Source of the DNA: an uncultured Olsenella sp.
Lineage (GTDB): Bacteria; Actinomycetota; Coriobacteriia; Coriobacteriales; Atopobiaceae
Assembly (NCBI GenBank): GCA_947253595.1
Contig: CAMXZR010000046.1
Span: 1-12,406, forward strand
Length of the DNA: 12,406 bases
Reading direction: 5' to 3'
Numbering within the stretch: position 1 is the first letter of the stretch; each line of letters starts with the position of its first letter. A model generated the notes under the pieces. It did not search any database. It was not told the DNA's origin and worked only from the letters and a program-made list of their open reading frames with translations. Below, piece by piece: positions 1 to 6,815 of this stretch. A program made the position numbers and the translations under genes.

Positions 1-720
1 TCTCAGGTCCTCGCCTGCGACCACGAGTCCTCCAAGCTCGAGCCCCTGGCAGAGCTGGGCATCACCTGCCACCAGAGCGCGGCGGAGCTCCTCTCGCTTG
101 GCTTCGACCTGGCCGTCATGGCCGTGAAGCCCCAGGTCCTCCCTGCGGTCCTCGCCGAGCTCGAGCCCCAGCTCGCGGGGCACGCGGTGGTCTCCATCGC
201 CGCGGGGGTCACGCTCGGCACGCTCGAGGCGGCACTTCCCGGCTCGCGCGTGCTGCGCGCCATGCCCAACCTGCCTGTCCAGGCTCTCTCGGGGGCGACG
301 GCGCTCTGCGCCGGCTCGGGCTGCACGCACGAGGACGTCGAGCTTGCCCGTGCGGCCTTTGCCAGCCTGGGCGTCTGCGAGCTCATGCGAGAGGACCAGC
401 TCGACGTGGCCGGGGCCGTGTCCGGCTGCGGCCCGGCGTACTTCGCCCTGATCGTCGACCAGTTCGTCCGCGCCGGGGTCGAGAGGGGCCTTCCTGCCGC
501 AGCCTGCCGCAGGATGGTCCTCTCCACCATGCGCGGAACGGCCTGCCAGCTCCTGGACTCTGGCGAGCATCCCAGGGCCTACATGGAGAAGGTGACCTCT
601 CCCGGCGGCACCACCGCGGCGGGGCTCAAGGCCATGGAGACCCAGTCCTTCTGGGCGACATCGGAGGCGGTCGAGGCGGCGCTCGGACGCAATACCGAGC
701 TTGCGGGGAGGAAGGCATGA
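1..720 (+). CDS. proC: Pyrroline-5-carboxylate reductase, 5' end cut by window
   Basis: Last step of proline synthesis: NAD(P)H-dependent reduction of 1-pyrroline-5-carboxylate to L-proline in the cytosol. The reading frame is open from base 1, giving 239 residues; the family is usually about 265-280, so roughly 30 N-terminal residues with the first Rossmann glycine motif lie outside the window. Visible are the end of the nucleotide-binding domain (AVKPQ, then RAMPNLP, where most family members have MPNTP) and the C-terminal helical dimerisation domain with the family signature GCGPAYF followed by EKVTSPGGTTAAGLKAME. The stop overlaps the start of the next gene (ATGA), so the two are translationally coupled. 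Family assignment is firm; only the start is unknown. Confidence 0.95.
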   Translation, partial: SQVLACDHESSKLEPLAELGITCHQSAAELLSLGFDLAVMAVKPQVLPAVLAELEPQLAGHAVVSIAAGVTLGTLEAALPGSRVLRAMPNLPVQALSGATALCAGSGCTHEDVELARAAFASLGVCELMREDQLDVAGAVSGCGPAYFALIVDQFVRAGVERGLPAAACRRMVLSTMRGTACQLLDSGEHPRAYMEKVTSPGGTTAAGLKAMETQSFWATSEAVEAALGRNTELAGRKA

Positions 721-959
721 TACACGTCCTGATCGGTAGGCTCCTCTACGCCTACCAGACGCTGATCGTGGTGGAGGTCGTGCTCTCGTGGCTGCGCATG
801 ACCCAGATTCCGCTCGTGGAGGACTTCTACCAGGCCCTCTCCACCATCGTGGAGCCCTACCTGGGCCTGTTCAGGAGGTTCATCCCTCCGATGGGCGGCG
901 TGGACTTCTCTCCCATCCTCGCGCTGGTGGTCCTCCAGCTGGCGCAGCGCATCGTCTGA
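717..959 (+). CDS. YggT family small membrane protein
   Basis: An 80-residue protein with two hydrophobic segments, about residues 3-25 (LLYAYQTLIVVEVVLSWL) and 66-80, joined by a polar stretch containing PYLGLFRRFIPP and then GGVDFSPILALVVLQL, the typical P-x-G-x-D-x-SPI signature of the YggT/YlmG family. Family members are integral membrane proteins linked to cell division and membrane organisation; the biochemical role is not settled. It starts inside the stop codon of proC (4-base overlap) and lies just upstream of divIVA. That mirrors the yggT/ylmG neighbourhood of Gram-positive division clusters, and proC-yggT linkage is also common. The start is set by the overlap. The family call is confident, the function is not. 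Confidence 0.9.
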   Translation: MIHVLIGRLLYAYQTLIVVEVVLSWLRMTQIPLVEDFYQALSTIVEPYLGLFRRFIPPMGGVDFSPILALVVLQLAQRIV

Positions 960-999
960 GGGGGGGGAGGGCGGCAAGGCAAGGGCGCGCGGGCGAGGA

Positions 1000-1005
1000 T
1001 ATAAT
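1000..1005 (+). promoter_or_regulatory. Putative -10 box of divIVA
   Basis: A perfect TATAAT lies in an otherwise G-rich intergenic stretch, 58 bases before the divIVA start. No good -35 hexamer is visible at 16-18 bases upstream, so the assignment rests on the -10 alone. It would give a leader of about 50 nt and let divIVA be transcribed separately from proC-yggT. Confidence 0.55.
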
Positions 1006-1063
1006 CGTTAGAAGCGGTAGCCCGCGCTGAAGAGTAGCAAGAAACGTTCGAAGGGGAACAAAG

Positions 1064-1762
1064 ATGGCTATCACTCCGGCCGACATCGAGCAGATGACCT
1101 TTTCCGAGGCCAAGAAGCACGGCTACAACACCGAGGAGGTCGACGCCTTCCTCGACCAACTCTCCGGCGAGGTCGACGCCATGCTCCAGAAAATCGCGGA
1201 CCTCAAGGGCCGCCTGAACAACTCAGAGCAGCAGCTCGCCGCCGCCCAGGCGCAGGTCGCCCAGCTCAAGGAGCAGAGCACGAGCGCCGCGGCACCCGAG
1301 CCCGTCGTCATCACCGCCCCCGCTCCCTCGAGCGACTACAGCGCGTCCGAGAGGCAGATCTCCCAGGTGCTCATCGTCGCCCAGCAGAGCGCCGACAAGC
1401 TGGTCGCCGACGCCCGCACCAACGCGGACAACATCCGCAACGAGGCCGACCAGAAGGCCCGCGAGGTCATCCGCCAGGCCCTGGCCGAGAAGCAGAACGA
1501 GCTGGACGAGATTGACCGCCTGAAGCAGTCCCGCGAGGACTTCCGCAGCGAGTACAAGAAGCTGCTCCAGCACTTCATGGACGACGCCGACAGCGTCTTC
1601 CCCAACCAGGCCCTGGGCACCCCCAACGGATCCGCTGCGCGCGGCGACTCCTACGTTGCCCCCGCATCCGCCGTCGCGCCCGCCCCTGCGCCTGCATCCA
1701 ACGCCGAGGCGACCACCTTCGCGCCCGTCGCTGCCGACACCGACTTCAGCGACCTGGACTAG
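1064..1762 (+). CDS. divIVA: DivIVA-domain cell division / polar scaffold protein
   Basis: A 232-residue coiled-coil scaffold that in Gram-positives binds curved membrane at septa and poles and recruits division or cell-wall proteins (Wag31 in actinobacteria). Residues 1-30 form the lipid-binding N-terminal domain: MAITPADIEQMTF, then HGYNTEEVDAFLDQL, matching the conserved F-x-GY-x-EVD-x-FL pattern. Residues about 31-72 form a first coiled coil. A Pro/Ala/Ser linker (about 73-95) leads to a second long coiled coil (about 96-172) containing QVLIVAQQSADKLV, as in B. subtilis DivIVA. The tail is Ala/Pro-rich and ends in acidic TDFSDLD. An AAGGGGAA ribosome binding site precedes the ATG. The alanine/proline linkers resemble actinobacterial Wag31 more than the short B. 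subtilis protein. Essential for polar growth in some relatives; whether so here is unknown. Confidence 0.92.
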   Translation: MAITPADIEQMTFSEAKKHGYNTEEVDAFLDQLSGEVDAMLQKIADLKGRLNNSEQQLAAAQAQVAQLKEQSTSAAAPEPVVITAPAPSSDYSASERQISQVLIVAQQSADKLVADARTNADNIRNEADQKAREVIRQALAEKQNELDEIDRLKQSREDFRSEYKKLLQHFMDDADSVFPNQALGTPNGSAARGDSYVAPASAVAPAPAPASNAEATTFAPVAADTDFSDLD

Positions 1763-1812
1763 TCCGGCCAGGCCCCTTCACAGGATTCTCCTGGTCGCGT
1801 GGGCCAGGTGTG

Positions 1813-1844
1813 GGGAGGTCGTCGCATCCGCGGCGGCCTCCCTT
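1813..1844 (+). terminator. Hairpin after divIVA, possible terminator
   Basis: Bases 1813-1824 pair with 1831-1842 over 12 positions (two G-T wobbles) around a 6-base loop, followed by only two Ts and a C-rich stretch. It sits between divIVA and the rnpB promoter, the right place for a terminator, but the weak T-tract makes this tentative. Confidence 0.4.
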
Positions 1845-1858
1845 CCCATGCCGGGGCG

Positions 1859-1867
1859 TGCTACAAT
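1859..1867 (+). promoter_or_regulatory. Extended -10 promoter of rnpB
   Basis: TGC followed by TACAAT forms an extended -10 element. It ends 7 bases before the 5' strand of the RNase P P1 helix, which is where transcription should start. No clear -35 is visible, as is common with extended -10 promoters. Confidence 0.6.
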
Positions 1868-1874
1868 CGACGAC

Positions 1875-2246
1875 GCGAAGTGGGTCAGGCAATCGCGGGG
1901 CACGCGCGTCGGCATCGGGGCGCGTGCCATGAGGAAAGTCCGGGCTCCACAGGGCAGGAAGCAGGCTAACGGCCTGGCGGGGTGACCCGACGGAAAGCGC
2001 CGCAGAAAAGAAGACTCCCGCTGCCCGCCTCGGCGGGTGAGAGAAAAGCTGAAACGGTGGTGTAAGAGACCACCAGCGTCGTGGCAACACGGCGGCTTGG
2101 CAAGCCCCTTCCGGAGCAAACGCAAATAGGAGCGCCATGGTGTGGCCCGCACCGCGCTCGGGTTGCGCGCTAGAGGCCGTCGGCGACGGCGGTCGTAGAT
2201 AAATGATTGCCCACGACAGAACCCGGCTCACAGGCCCACTTCGCAC
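1875..2246 (+). ncRNA. rnpB: RNase P RNA (type A), catalytic RNA
   Basis: The ribozyme subunit of RNase P, which removes 5' leaders from precursor tRNAs. Recognised by conserved cores: GAGGAAAGTCCGGGCTCC (1931-1948), the block with CAGGCTAACGGCCTGG and GACGGAAAG, GAAACGGTGGTGTAAGAGACC (near 2050-2072), and near the 3' end AGATAAATGATTGCC followed by ACAGAACCCGGCT. The ends are set by the P1 helix: bases 1875-1886 pair with 2233-2244 with one wobble. About 370 nt is normal for the bacterial A type. No poly-T terminator follows before the next gene, which starts 39 bases later. The long open frame on the opposite strand here is a G+C artefact. Confidence 0.96.
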
Positions 2247-2285
2247 TTCTTCTCTCGCTTTGGACCAGGCAAGGGGGACGCACCC

Positions 2286-2933
2286 ATGCTTCCAGGACGG
2301 ACGGGCTTCCTCACCTTGGCGGAGGGTGCCGAGGCGCAGGCCGAGGTCGAGGACAGGCGCAGCCGCTTCATAGCCCAGCTGAGGCACGTGGGAGGGGAGG
2401 CCGAGGCAGCGCGCTTCGTGGCCGAGGTGCGCGCCAGGCACCATGATGCCCGGCACAACGTTCCGGCATGGATCCTCTCGGACGGCCGCGAGCGCTGCTC
2501 GGACGACGGCGAGCCCCAGCGCACGTCGGGCATGCCGACCCTGGAGGTCCTGCGCGCCGCGGGACTGGCAGACGTCTGTTGCGTGGTGACGCGCTACTTC
2601 GGTGGCACGCTCCTGGGGCCGGGCGGGCTCGTGCGGGCGTACTCGGCCGCGGCCCAGGCGGCGGTGGATGCCGCCCGCGAGGAGGGGAACCTGGTGAGCA
2701 TGCAGCTCGTGACCAGGCTCAGCTGCAGCATCCCGTACGCGGCGTACGGCCGCGTGGAGCGGCTCCTGGCGGACTGCGGCGGCCGGGTGCGCGACACCAT
2801 CTTCGCGGAGGACGTCCAGATCAACGCCGTCTTCCCCTCGGCTGCCGGAATCGCCTTCTGCGACGCAATGCGCGAGCTCTTCGACGGGGAGGACCTCTGC
2901 CTGGTGGGGGAGCCCCGATTCGGGGCCCTCTGA
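2286..2933 (+). CDS. YigZ/IMPACT family protein (UPF0029)
   Basis: A 215-residue protein of the YigZ/IMPACT family. The N-terminal domain carries the diagnostic motifs RSRFIAQL (about residue 25), DDGEPQRTSGMP (about 74-85) and VTRYFGGTLLGPGGLVRAYS (about 101-120). The C-terminal part (about 140-205) matches the ferredoxin-like UPF0029 C-terminal domain. Eukaryotic IMPACT regulates GCN2 signalling; the bacterial role is unproven, with proposals of nucleic-acid or translation-related binding. AAGGGGG lies 8 bases before the ATG. It begins just downstream of rnpB with no clear terminator between, so read-through from the rnpB promoter is plausible. Family assignment is firm; function is unknown. 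Confidence 0.92.
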   Translation: MLPGRTGFLTLAEGAEAQAEVEDRRSRFIAQLRHVGGEAEAARFVAEVRARHHDARHNVPAWILSDGRERCSDDGEPQRTSGMPTLEVLRAAGLADVCCVVTRYFGGTLLGPGGLVRAYSAAAQAAVDAAREEGNLVSMQLVTRLSCSIPYAAYGRVERLLADCGGRVRDTIFAEDVQINAVFPSAAGIAFCDAMRELFDGEDLCLVGEPRFGAL

Positions 2934-2966
2934 GGAGACTCCCGACGGCTTCCCGGGCTGGCGGCT

Positions 2967-2985
2967 GCGACGGCAGCTCCGTCGC
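2967..2985 (+). terminator. Hairpin between yigZ and the VOC gene
   Basis: A perfect 7-bp stem (GCGACGG / CCGTCGC) with a 5-base loop lies 33 bases after the yigZ stop. There is no T-tract, so it could be a weak or factor-assisted terminator or an mRNA stability element. Confidence 0.3.
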
Positions 2986-3043
2986 GTCACCCCCTGAACC
3001 GACCAGAAAATCGACCACCACACCGACCATCGAAGGGAGTCAC

Positions 3044-3412
3044 ATGAACGCAAGGTTCATCCACCGCTGCACCCACGTCCTGGACAAGGAGGCCTCGATC
3101 GCATTCTACGAGAAGGCACTTGGACTTCACGTCTCGCGCGAGAAGGGTCCCGAGGACGGCTCCTGGACCAACACCTACCTCGCGGACGACGCCGGCTTCG
3201 AGATCGAGCTCACCTGGAACTGCGGACGCACCGAGCCCTACGAAAACGGCGGTATGGATACGCACATCGCCTTCGAGGTCGACGATTTTGAGGCGGCGCA
3301 CGAGCTGCACCGACAGATGGGCTGCATCCAGAAGGAGAATCCCGGGATGGGACTCTACTTCATCTGCGACCCCGACGGCCAGCGCATAGAGATCCTCCCC
3401 GCGAAGCGCTAG
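3044..3412 (+). CDS. VOC family, glyoxalase I-like protein
   Basis: A 122-residue single-domain vicinal-oxygen-chelate protein. Alignment by eye to E. coli GloA places all four metal ligands: His7, Glu55 (in FEIELTWNCG), His74 (in MDTHIAFEVDD) and Glu116 (in DPDGQRIEIL). The overall pattern, with two beta-alpha-beta-beta-beta modules, matches lactoylglutathione lyase, which converts the methylglyoxal-glutathione hemithioacetal to S-lactoylglutathione. I infer a metal-dependent glyoxalase; the thiol cofactor is not known, and other VOC activities are possible. The ATG is preceded by AAGGGAG with 4 bases spacing. The same frame is open far upstream through yigZ, but that is a shadow; this start matches the family N-terminus. 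It is downstream of yigZ in the same direction. Confidence 0.88.
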   Translation: MNARFIHRCTHVLDKEASIAFYEKALGLHVSREKGPEDGSWTNTYLADDAGFEIELTWNCGRTEPYENGGMDTHIAFEVDDFEAAHELHRQMGCIQKENPGMGLYFICDPDGQRIEILPAKR

Positions 3413-3515
3413 GGGAGAGGGCCTGGCACCCCGCCTCTGGCCCTCCGAGTCTAGGGGACGGGGAGCTTCGACGCCCTTGGCCTGCGACTTCCGGCGCATC
3501 GCAGCGATATGGGCG

Positions 3516-3566
3516 CAGTGGGGGGGTGCCCGCGCGCCAATCGGCAGCGCGGGCACCCCCCCACTG
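3516..3566. repeat. Perfect 20-bp inverted repeat in a convergent junction
   Basis: Arms 3516-3535 and 3547-3566 are exact reverse complements, including a run of seven G/C pairs. The 11-base middle can add three more pairs (GCC 3536-3538 with GGC 3543-3545). The hairpin lies between the VOC gene (+) and the aminopeptidase gene (-), the position of a bidirectional terminator, yet neither side has a T-tract. It may be a factor-dependent terminator, an mRNA-protecting hairpin, or a copy of a dispersed palindromic element. The rest of 3413-3688 shows only a 7-bp inverted repeat (3417-3423 with 3439-3445) and no gene. Confidence 0.8.
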
Positions 3567-3688
3567 GTAGCATTTCTCCCGAGGCTGGTCCTACGGGCAC
3601 AGAAAGGAACGAACGCCGCCTCCGCCATCCCGTCGTTCCTGCCGTCCCCGTGCCGTCCTCGTCACCCACCCGGGACGGCGCCTCCCGC

Positions 3689-5158
3689 CTAGCGGAGCTT
3701 GCGGGCGAAGCCGGAGGTGACGCCGCTCCAGGGGGCGACGTCCTCGACGGGGGTCTCGTCCCACATCTTGAGTAGCTCGGTGGGCACGAACTCGCGCCTG
3801 ACGTCGACCTCGCCGCCGTAGGTGTGGAACCAGTCGGCGGTCATGATAAGGTAGCCGTCCTTGCCCTGCTCCTTGCCCCAGCTGTTCTCGATGCGCCAGG
3901 CCCTGGGCTTGCCGTCGTCGCCCAGCTCGACGCCCTGGAAGGTCATGGCGTGGGTGAGCCCGGTCTCGCACATGTCGATCATCTCGCCGCGGTCCATGCC
4001 CAGCTCGACGTCGAAGAGTCCCTCGAGGTCCATGCCGTCGGTCGAGAGCACGTACTTGAAGTCCTCGACGTTGCGCGGGAACTCCTGCATGACGTCGCAG
4101 GCCATCGAGACGGGCACGCCGGCCCTGAGGCTGTTGACGGCGACCTGGTCCAGGAGCTCGGGCTCGACGTTGAGCACGTGGTGGGGGTCACCGCCCACGA
4201 CGGAGTCGGTCAGCGTGAGGTGGTAGGCGTGCCCGTAGGGACGGGTCTTGCCCGGCATGGAGACGAGCGAGACGTAGTCGTGCGGGTCGAAGGGAAGGTA
4301 GCGCTCAGCGAACTCGAGCGGGGTGATGCCAGGGTCGCGCAGGACGAGCTTCTGGTCCTTGGGCTCGCCCTTCTCGCCCTTGTCTTCGCCGCTGTCGTCC
4401 TCCTTCTGGGGCTCGACCGCCTTGACCTTGCTCGCGTCGGCCTTGCACTTCTTGCCCACGGTGCAGACGAAGTCGAAGCGCGCGGGAGGCTCGCCCAGGC
4501 AGATGGACAGCATGCGGTAGACGTCCGAGAGCATGTCGTCCTTGAGGGCGCGGAGCTCGTTCTCGCCCCTGCCCTCGTCGTATGCGCGACGCAGGATGCC
4601 GGCATCGCGGCGCAGCAGGCGCTCGAGCTGGGCGTCCATCTGGGACGAGCTCTTGGAGCAGGCGGTTTCGGGCATGGCGTCCTTGGGCACGACGCCCCAC
4701 TTGGCGATGAGGTTCATGGCAAAGTGGTAGTAGCCGCCGTCGCTCATGCCCTCCTGAAGGACGAACTGGACCTCGCGGGAGTCCGCAGGCAGCCCGGATG
4801 TCGCGATGACGTGCTCGAGCATGGCGTTGGCCTTCTCGAGCTTGTCATAGAACATGCCGAAGGCCTGGCTGAACTCGAAGCTGTCCACGTCCAGAAAGTC
4901 CATGGTGGCGTGGCGCGCGACGTTGTAGGCGGTGAACATCCAGCAGCGGCCGCTCTGTCTCTGGTTGGTGATCTCGGCCGTCTTGGGAACGCGCACGCCG
5001 TAGGTGTCGTGGTAGCCGCGCATCACGCTGGTGTCGCGGGCCGCCTGCATGACGTCGGCGGCGGTGACGGCGTTGCGGGCGATGCGGTTGGCGCGTGAGG
5101 AGCCGAACTCCTCGCCCTGCCTGGCCGCCCAGCCGCGGCCGATGGTCTTCTCGCTCAT
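3689..5158 (-). CDS. C1B cysteine aminopeptidase (PepC/bleomycin hydrolase type), variant paralogue
   Basis: A 489-residue papain-fold peptidase of family C1B, cytosolic, usually hexameric with the active sites inside, releasing N-terminal residues from peptides. The catalytic set is complete: Gln66 and Cys72 in NQRQSGRCWMF, His403 in LTHAMTF, Asn425 in ENSWG. The start is the ATG at 5158 (MSEKTIG), preceded by GAGAGGAAG; the open frame extends upstream to 5284, but that part looks like leader sequence. Two oddities set it apart from its neighbour: a lysine/glutamate/aspartate-rich insertion at about 231-272, and a C-terminus ending GFARKLR instead of the usual PWDPMG-x-LA arm. It is the second gene of a tandem pair, 88 bases downstream of the paralogue. 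Family sure; aminopeptidase rather than endopeptidase action is inferred. Confidence 0.93.
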   Translation of the reverse strand: MSEKTIGRGWAARQGEEFGSSRANRIARNAVTAADVMQAARDTSVMRGYHDTYGVRVPKTAEITNQRQSGRCWMFTAYNVARHATMDFLDVDSFEFSQAFGMFYDKLEKANAMLEHVIATSGLPADSREVQFVLQEGMSDGGYYHFAMNLIAKWGVVPKDAMPETACSKSSSQMDAQLERLLRRDAGILRRAYDEGRGENELRALKDDMLSDVYRMLSICLGEPPARFDFVCTVGKKCKADASKVKAVEPQKEDDSGEDKGEKGEPKDQKLVLRDPGITPLEFAERYLPFDPHDYVSLVSMPGKTRPYGHAYHLTLTDSVVGGDPHHVLNVEPELLDQVAVNSLRAGVPVSMACDVMQEFPRNVEDFKYVLSTDGMDLEGLFDVELGMDRGEMIDMCETGLTHAMTFQGVELGDDGKPRAWRIENSWGKEQGKDGYLIMTADWFHTYGGEVDVRREFVPTELLKMWDETPVEDVAPWSGVTSGFARKLR

Positions 5159-5198
5159 CTGGTCTTCCTCTCGTATTCGTCTTGCCTGCGCACGCAGA

Positions 5199-5230
5199 GG
5201 GCACCTGCGAACGGCTCGCCGCGGGTGCCC
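5199..5230 (-). other. Hairpin in the spacer between the two peptidase genes
   Basis: GGGCACC (5199-5205) and GGTGCCC (5224-5230) form a 7-bp stem, and GCGA/TCGC inside can pair as well. It lies in the 88-base spacer between the two C1B peptidase genes. No T-tract follows on the - strand, so it is more likely a processing or attenuation hairpin than a full terminator; the pair may still be co-transcribed. Confidence 0.35.
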
Positions 5231-5246
5231 AGGGTAGTTCCGGATG

Positions 5247-6599
5247 CTAGCGGGCCAGGGTTCCCATGGGATCCCAAGGCTCAAGCACCGTGGGCTCCAT
5301 GGTGCGGAGCGCCTCGCGCTGCTCGTCGCTGAGGTACTTCCTGTCGACGACCACCTGGTAGACGTACTCGTCGAACCAGGCGTCGCTCAGGGTGTCGAAG
5401 CCGTTGCGGCCGTGGTCCTTGCCCCAGCTGTTCTCGACCTTCCACATGGTGGGCCTGCCGCCCTCGTCCAGGCGCACGCCCTCGAGCACCATGGCGTGGG
5501 TCATGACCGACTCGCCGTAGTCCAGGCGCTCTGCCTTGTCGAGGGCGCCCTCCACGGCAAAGCCGAAGAGCTCGTCCACGTCGACGGCGGCCGTGTCCAT
5601 GATGCCCTCGTCCCTGAGGTAGCTCTGCCCCACGTCGCAGCCGAACCACACGGGCAGGTCGTCCCTCAGCTGGGCGATGGCGACGCGCTTGAGCTCCTCG
5701 GGCTTGAGGTTGAGGTAGAGCACGGTACCGTCCTCGACCACGTTGCCCAGGCGGCTCACGGTGTAGGTGCGCCCGAAGGGCTTGTCAGCGGTGGGGGCGC
5801 TGATGAGCGAGACGTAGTCGTCGAGCTCCATGCCCACGGCCTCGGCGAAGAACTCCTGGGGCGTGAAGCTCCCGCTGAGGGCGAGCTTGTCGTCCTTGTC
5901 GCGCAGCCGCACGTCGAAGCGCGCGGGAGGCTCGCCCAGACAGGTGACGAGGAGGCCGTAGACCTCGCCCATCATCTGCTTCTTCATCTGGCCGAGGTCC
6001 TCGAGGGTGGCACCGGAGGCAGCGGTCTCGCGCAGGCGCTTGGCGCAGCCGCGCAGGTAGCGGGTAAGATAGGCGTCCATCTCGCCCGTGTCCTCGGAGC
6101 AGGCGGTCTCGGGCATGGCCTCCTTGGGTGCCACGCCGTACTTGCGCACCAGGCTCTTGAACATGTCCCACTGGCCGCCGTCGCCGATGGGGTCGGCGAG
6201 GAGCCACGCCATGAGGCGGCCCGAGAGGGGCTCGCCCAGGGTGTCGAGGACGTTCTCGAGGAACCAGTTGCTCTTCTCGAGCTTGTCGAAGAAGAGAGGG
6301 TAGGCCTGGCTCAGCTCGAAGTCCTTGAGCTTGTACCTCTTGATGGTGCGGTAGCGCATGGTGTTGAGGCTCGCGAACATCCAGCAGCGGCCGGAGCGCT
6401 TCTGGTTGGTGCGCTCGCCCTGGGTGACCTCTACGTCGAACTGGAGGCTGTTCTGCGCGATGGCCTCGGGGTTGCGGGCGGCCTTGCGGACGCCCATGGA
6501 GCTGGCGGCGTTCTTTGCCACCATGTTGGCGCGCTCCGAGAGGAACTCGTCGCGTGCGGCGGCGAGGTCCTCGGGGGTGACGCTCTTGGTCTGGTCCAT
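5247..6599 (-). CDS. pepC: Aminopeptidase C (C1B, bleomycin hydrolase family)
   Basis: A 450-residue member of the PepC/bleomycin hydrolase family, about the usual length. The catalytic residues are Gln66 and Cys72 (NQKRSGRCWMF), His368 (MTHAMVLEG) and Asn390 (VENSWGKDHG). The C-terminus LEPWDPMGTLAR matches the family arm that lies in the active-site cleft and fixes aminopeptidase specificity; in yeast Gal6 the last residue is trimmed by the enzyme itself. The start at 6599 is preceded by GGGAGGGAAGC, a strong ribosome binding site; 24 more upstream codons are open but lack one. It is the first gene of the tandem pair and divergent from cca. It aligns with the downstream copy almost without gaps up to residue 230 (both have GEPPARFD), showing they arose by duplication. 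Confidence 0.95.
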   Translation of the reverse strand: MDQTKSVTPEDLAAARDEFLSERANMVAKNAASSMGVRKAARNPEAIAQNSLQFDVEVTQGERTNQKRSGRCWMFASLNTMRYRTIKRYKLKDFELSQAYPLFFDKLEKSNWFLENVLDTLGEPLSGRLMAWLLADPIGDGGQWDMFKSLVRKYGVAPKEAMPETACSEDTGEMDAYLTRYLRGCAKRLRETAASGATLEDLGQMKKQMMGEVYGLLVTCLGEPPARFDVRLRDKDDKLALSGSFTPQEFFAEAVGMELDDYVSLISAPTADKPFGRTYTVSRLGNVVEDGTVLYLNLKPEELKRVAIAQLRDDLPVWFGCDVGQSYLRDEGIMDTAAVDVDELFGFAVEGALDKAERLDYGESVMTHAMVLEGVRLDEGGRPTMWKVENSWGKDHGRNGFDTLSDAWFDEYVYQVVVDRKYLSDEQREALRTMEPTVLEPWDPMGTLAR

Positions 6600-6704
6600 G
6601 CTTCCCTCCCTGGGGATGGTTGGGTTTCTTAACCAATCGAGGATAGCACGCGTCCGCGCGCGCGGCGCCACGGCCTCCGGGGCGGGTCCGGAATGCCGCT
6701 CTTC

Positions 6705-6766
6705 CCTATAACCGGCATAACCGAAGCGTTGGGATAACCGAGACGTCGTTCTTTCCTATAATCCAG
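6705..6766. promoter_or_regulatory. Divergent pepC/cca control region with repeated ATAACCG
   Basis: ATAACCG occurs three times in the same orientation (6708-6714, 6717-6723, 6734-6740). A longer imperfect direct repeat is also present: TTCCCTATAACC near 6702-6713 and TTTCCTATAATCC near 6752-6764. The second contains a perfect TATAAT (6757-6762), a likely -10 box for cca about 54 bases before its start, without a good -35. The repeats may be operator sites for a regulator acting on one or both genes. On the - strand TATCCT (6645-6640) is a weak candidate -10 for pepC. Confidence 0.5.
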
Positions 6767-6815
6767 CTAACGGCGTCATCGGCAAGACACCTCGAGCCGC
6801 TCTGGGAGGGCGCAG

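Noticed and set aside
1746..3053. 435-codon open frame on the - strand across rnpB, yigZ and part of the next spacer
   Set aside because: It covers a highly conserved RNA gene and a clear protein gene on the other strand; long antisense frames are expected at this G+C content, and the product shows no family motif.
3824..6632. Two long + strand open frames (about 424 and 462 codons) opposite the peptidase genes
   Set aside because: Products are Val/Leu/His/Gly-rich low-complexity shadows of the two C1B peptidase genes, whose catalytic residues are all readable on the - strand.
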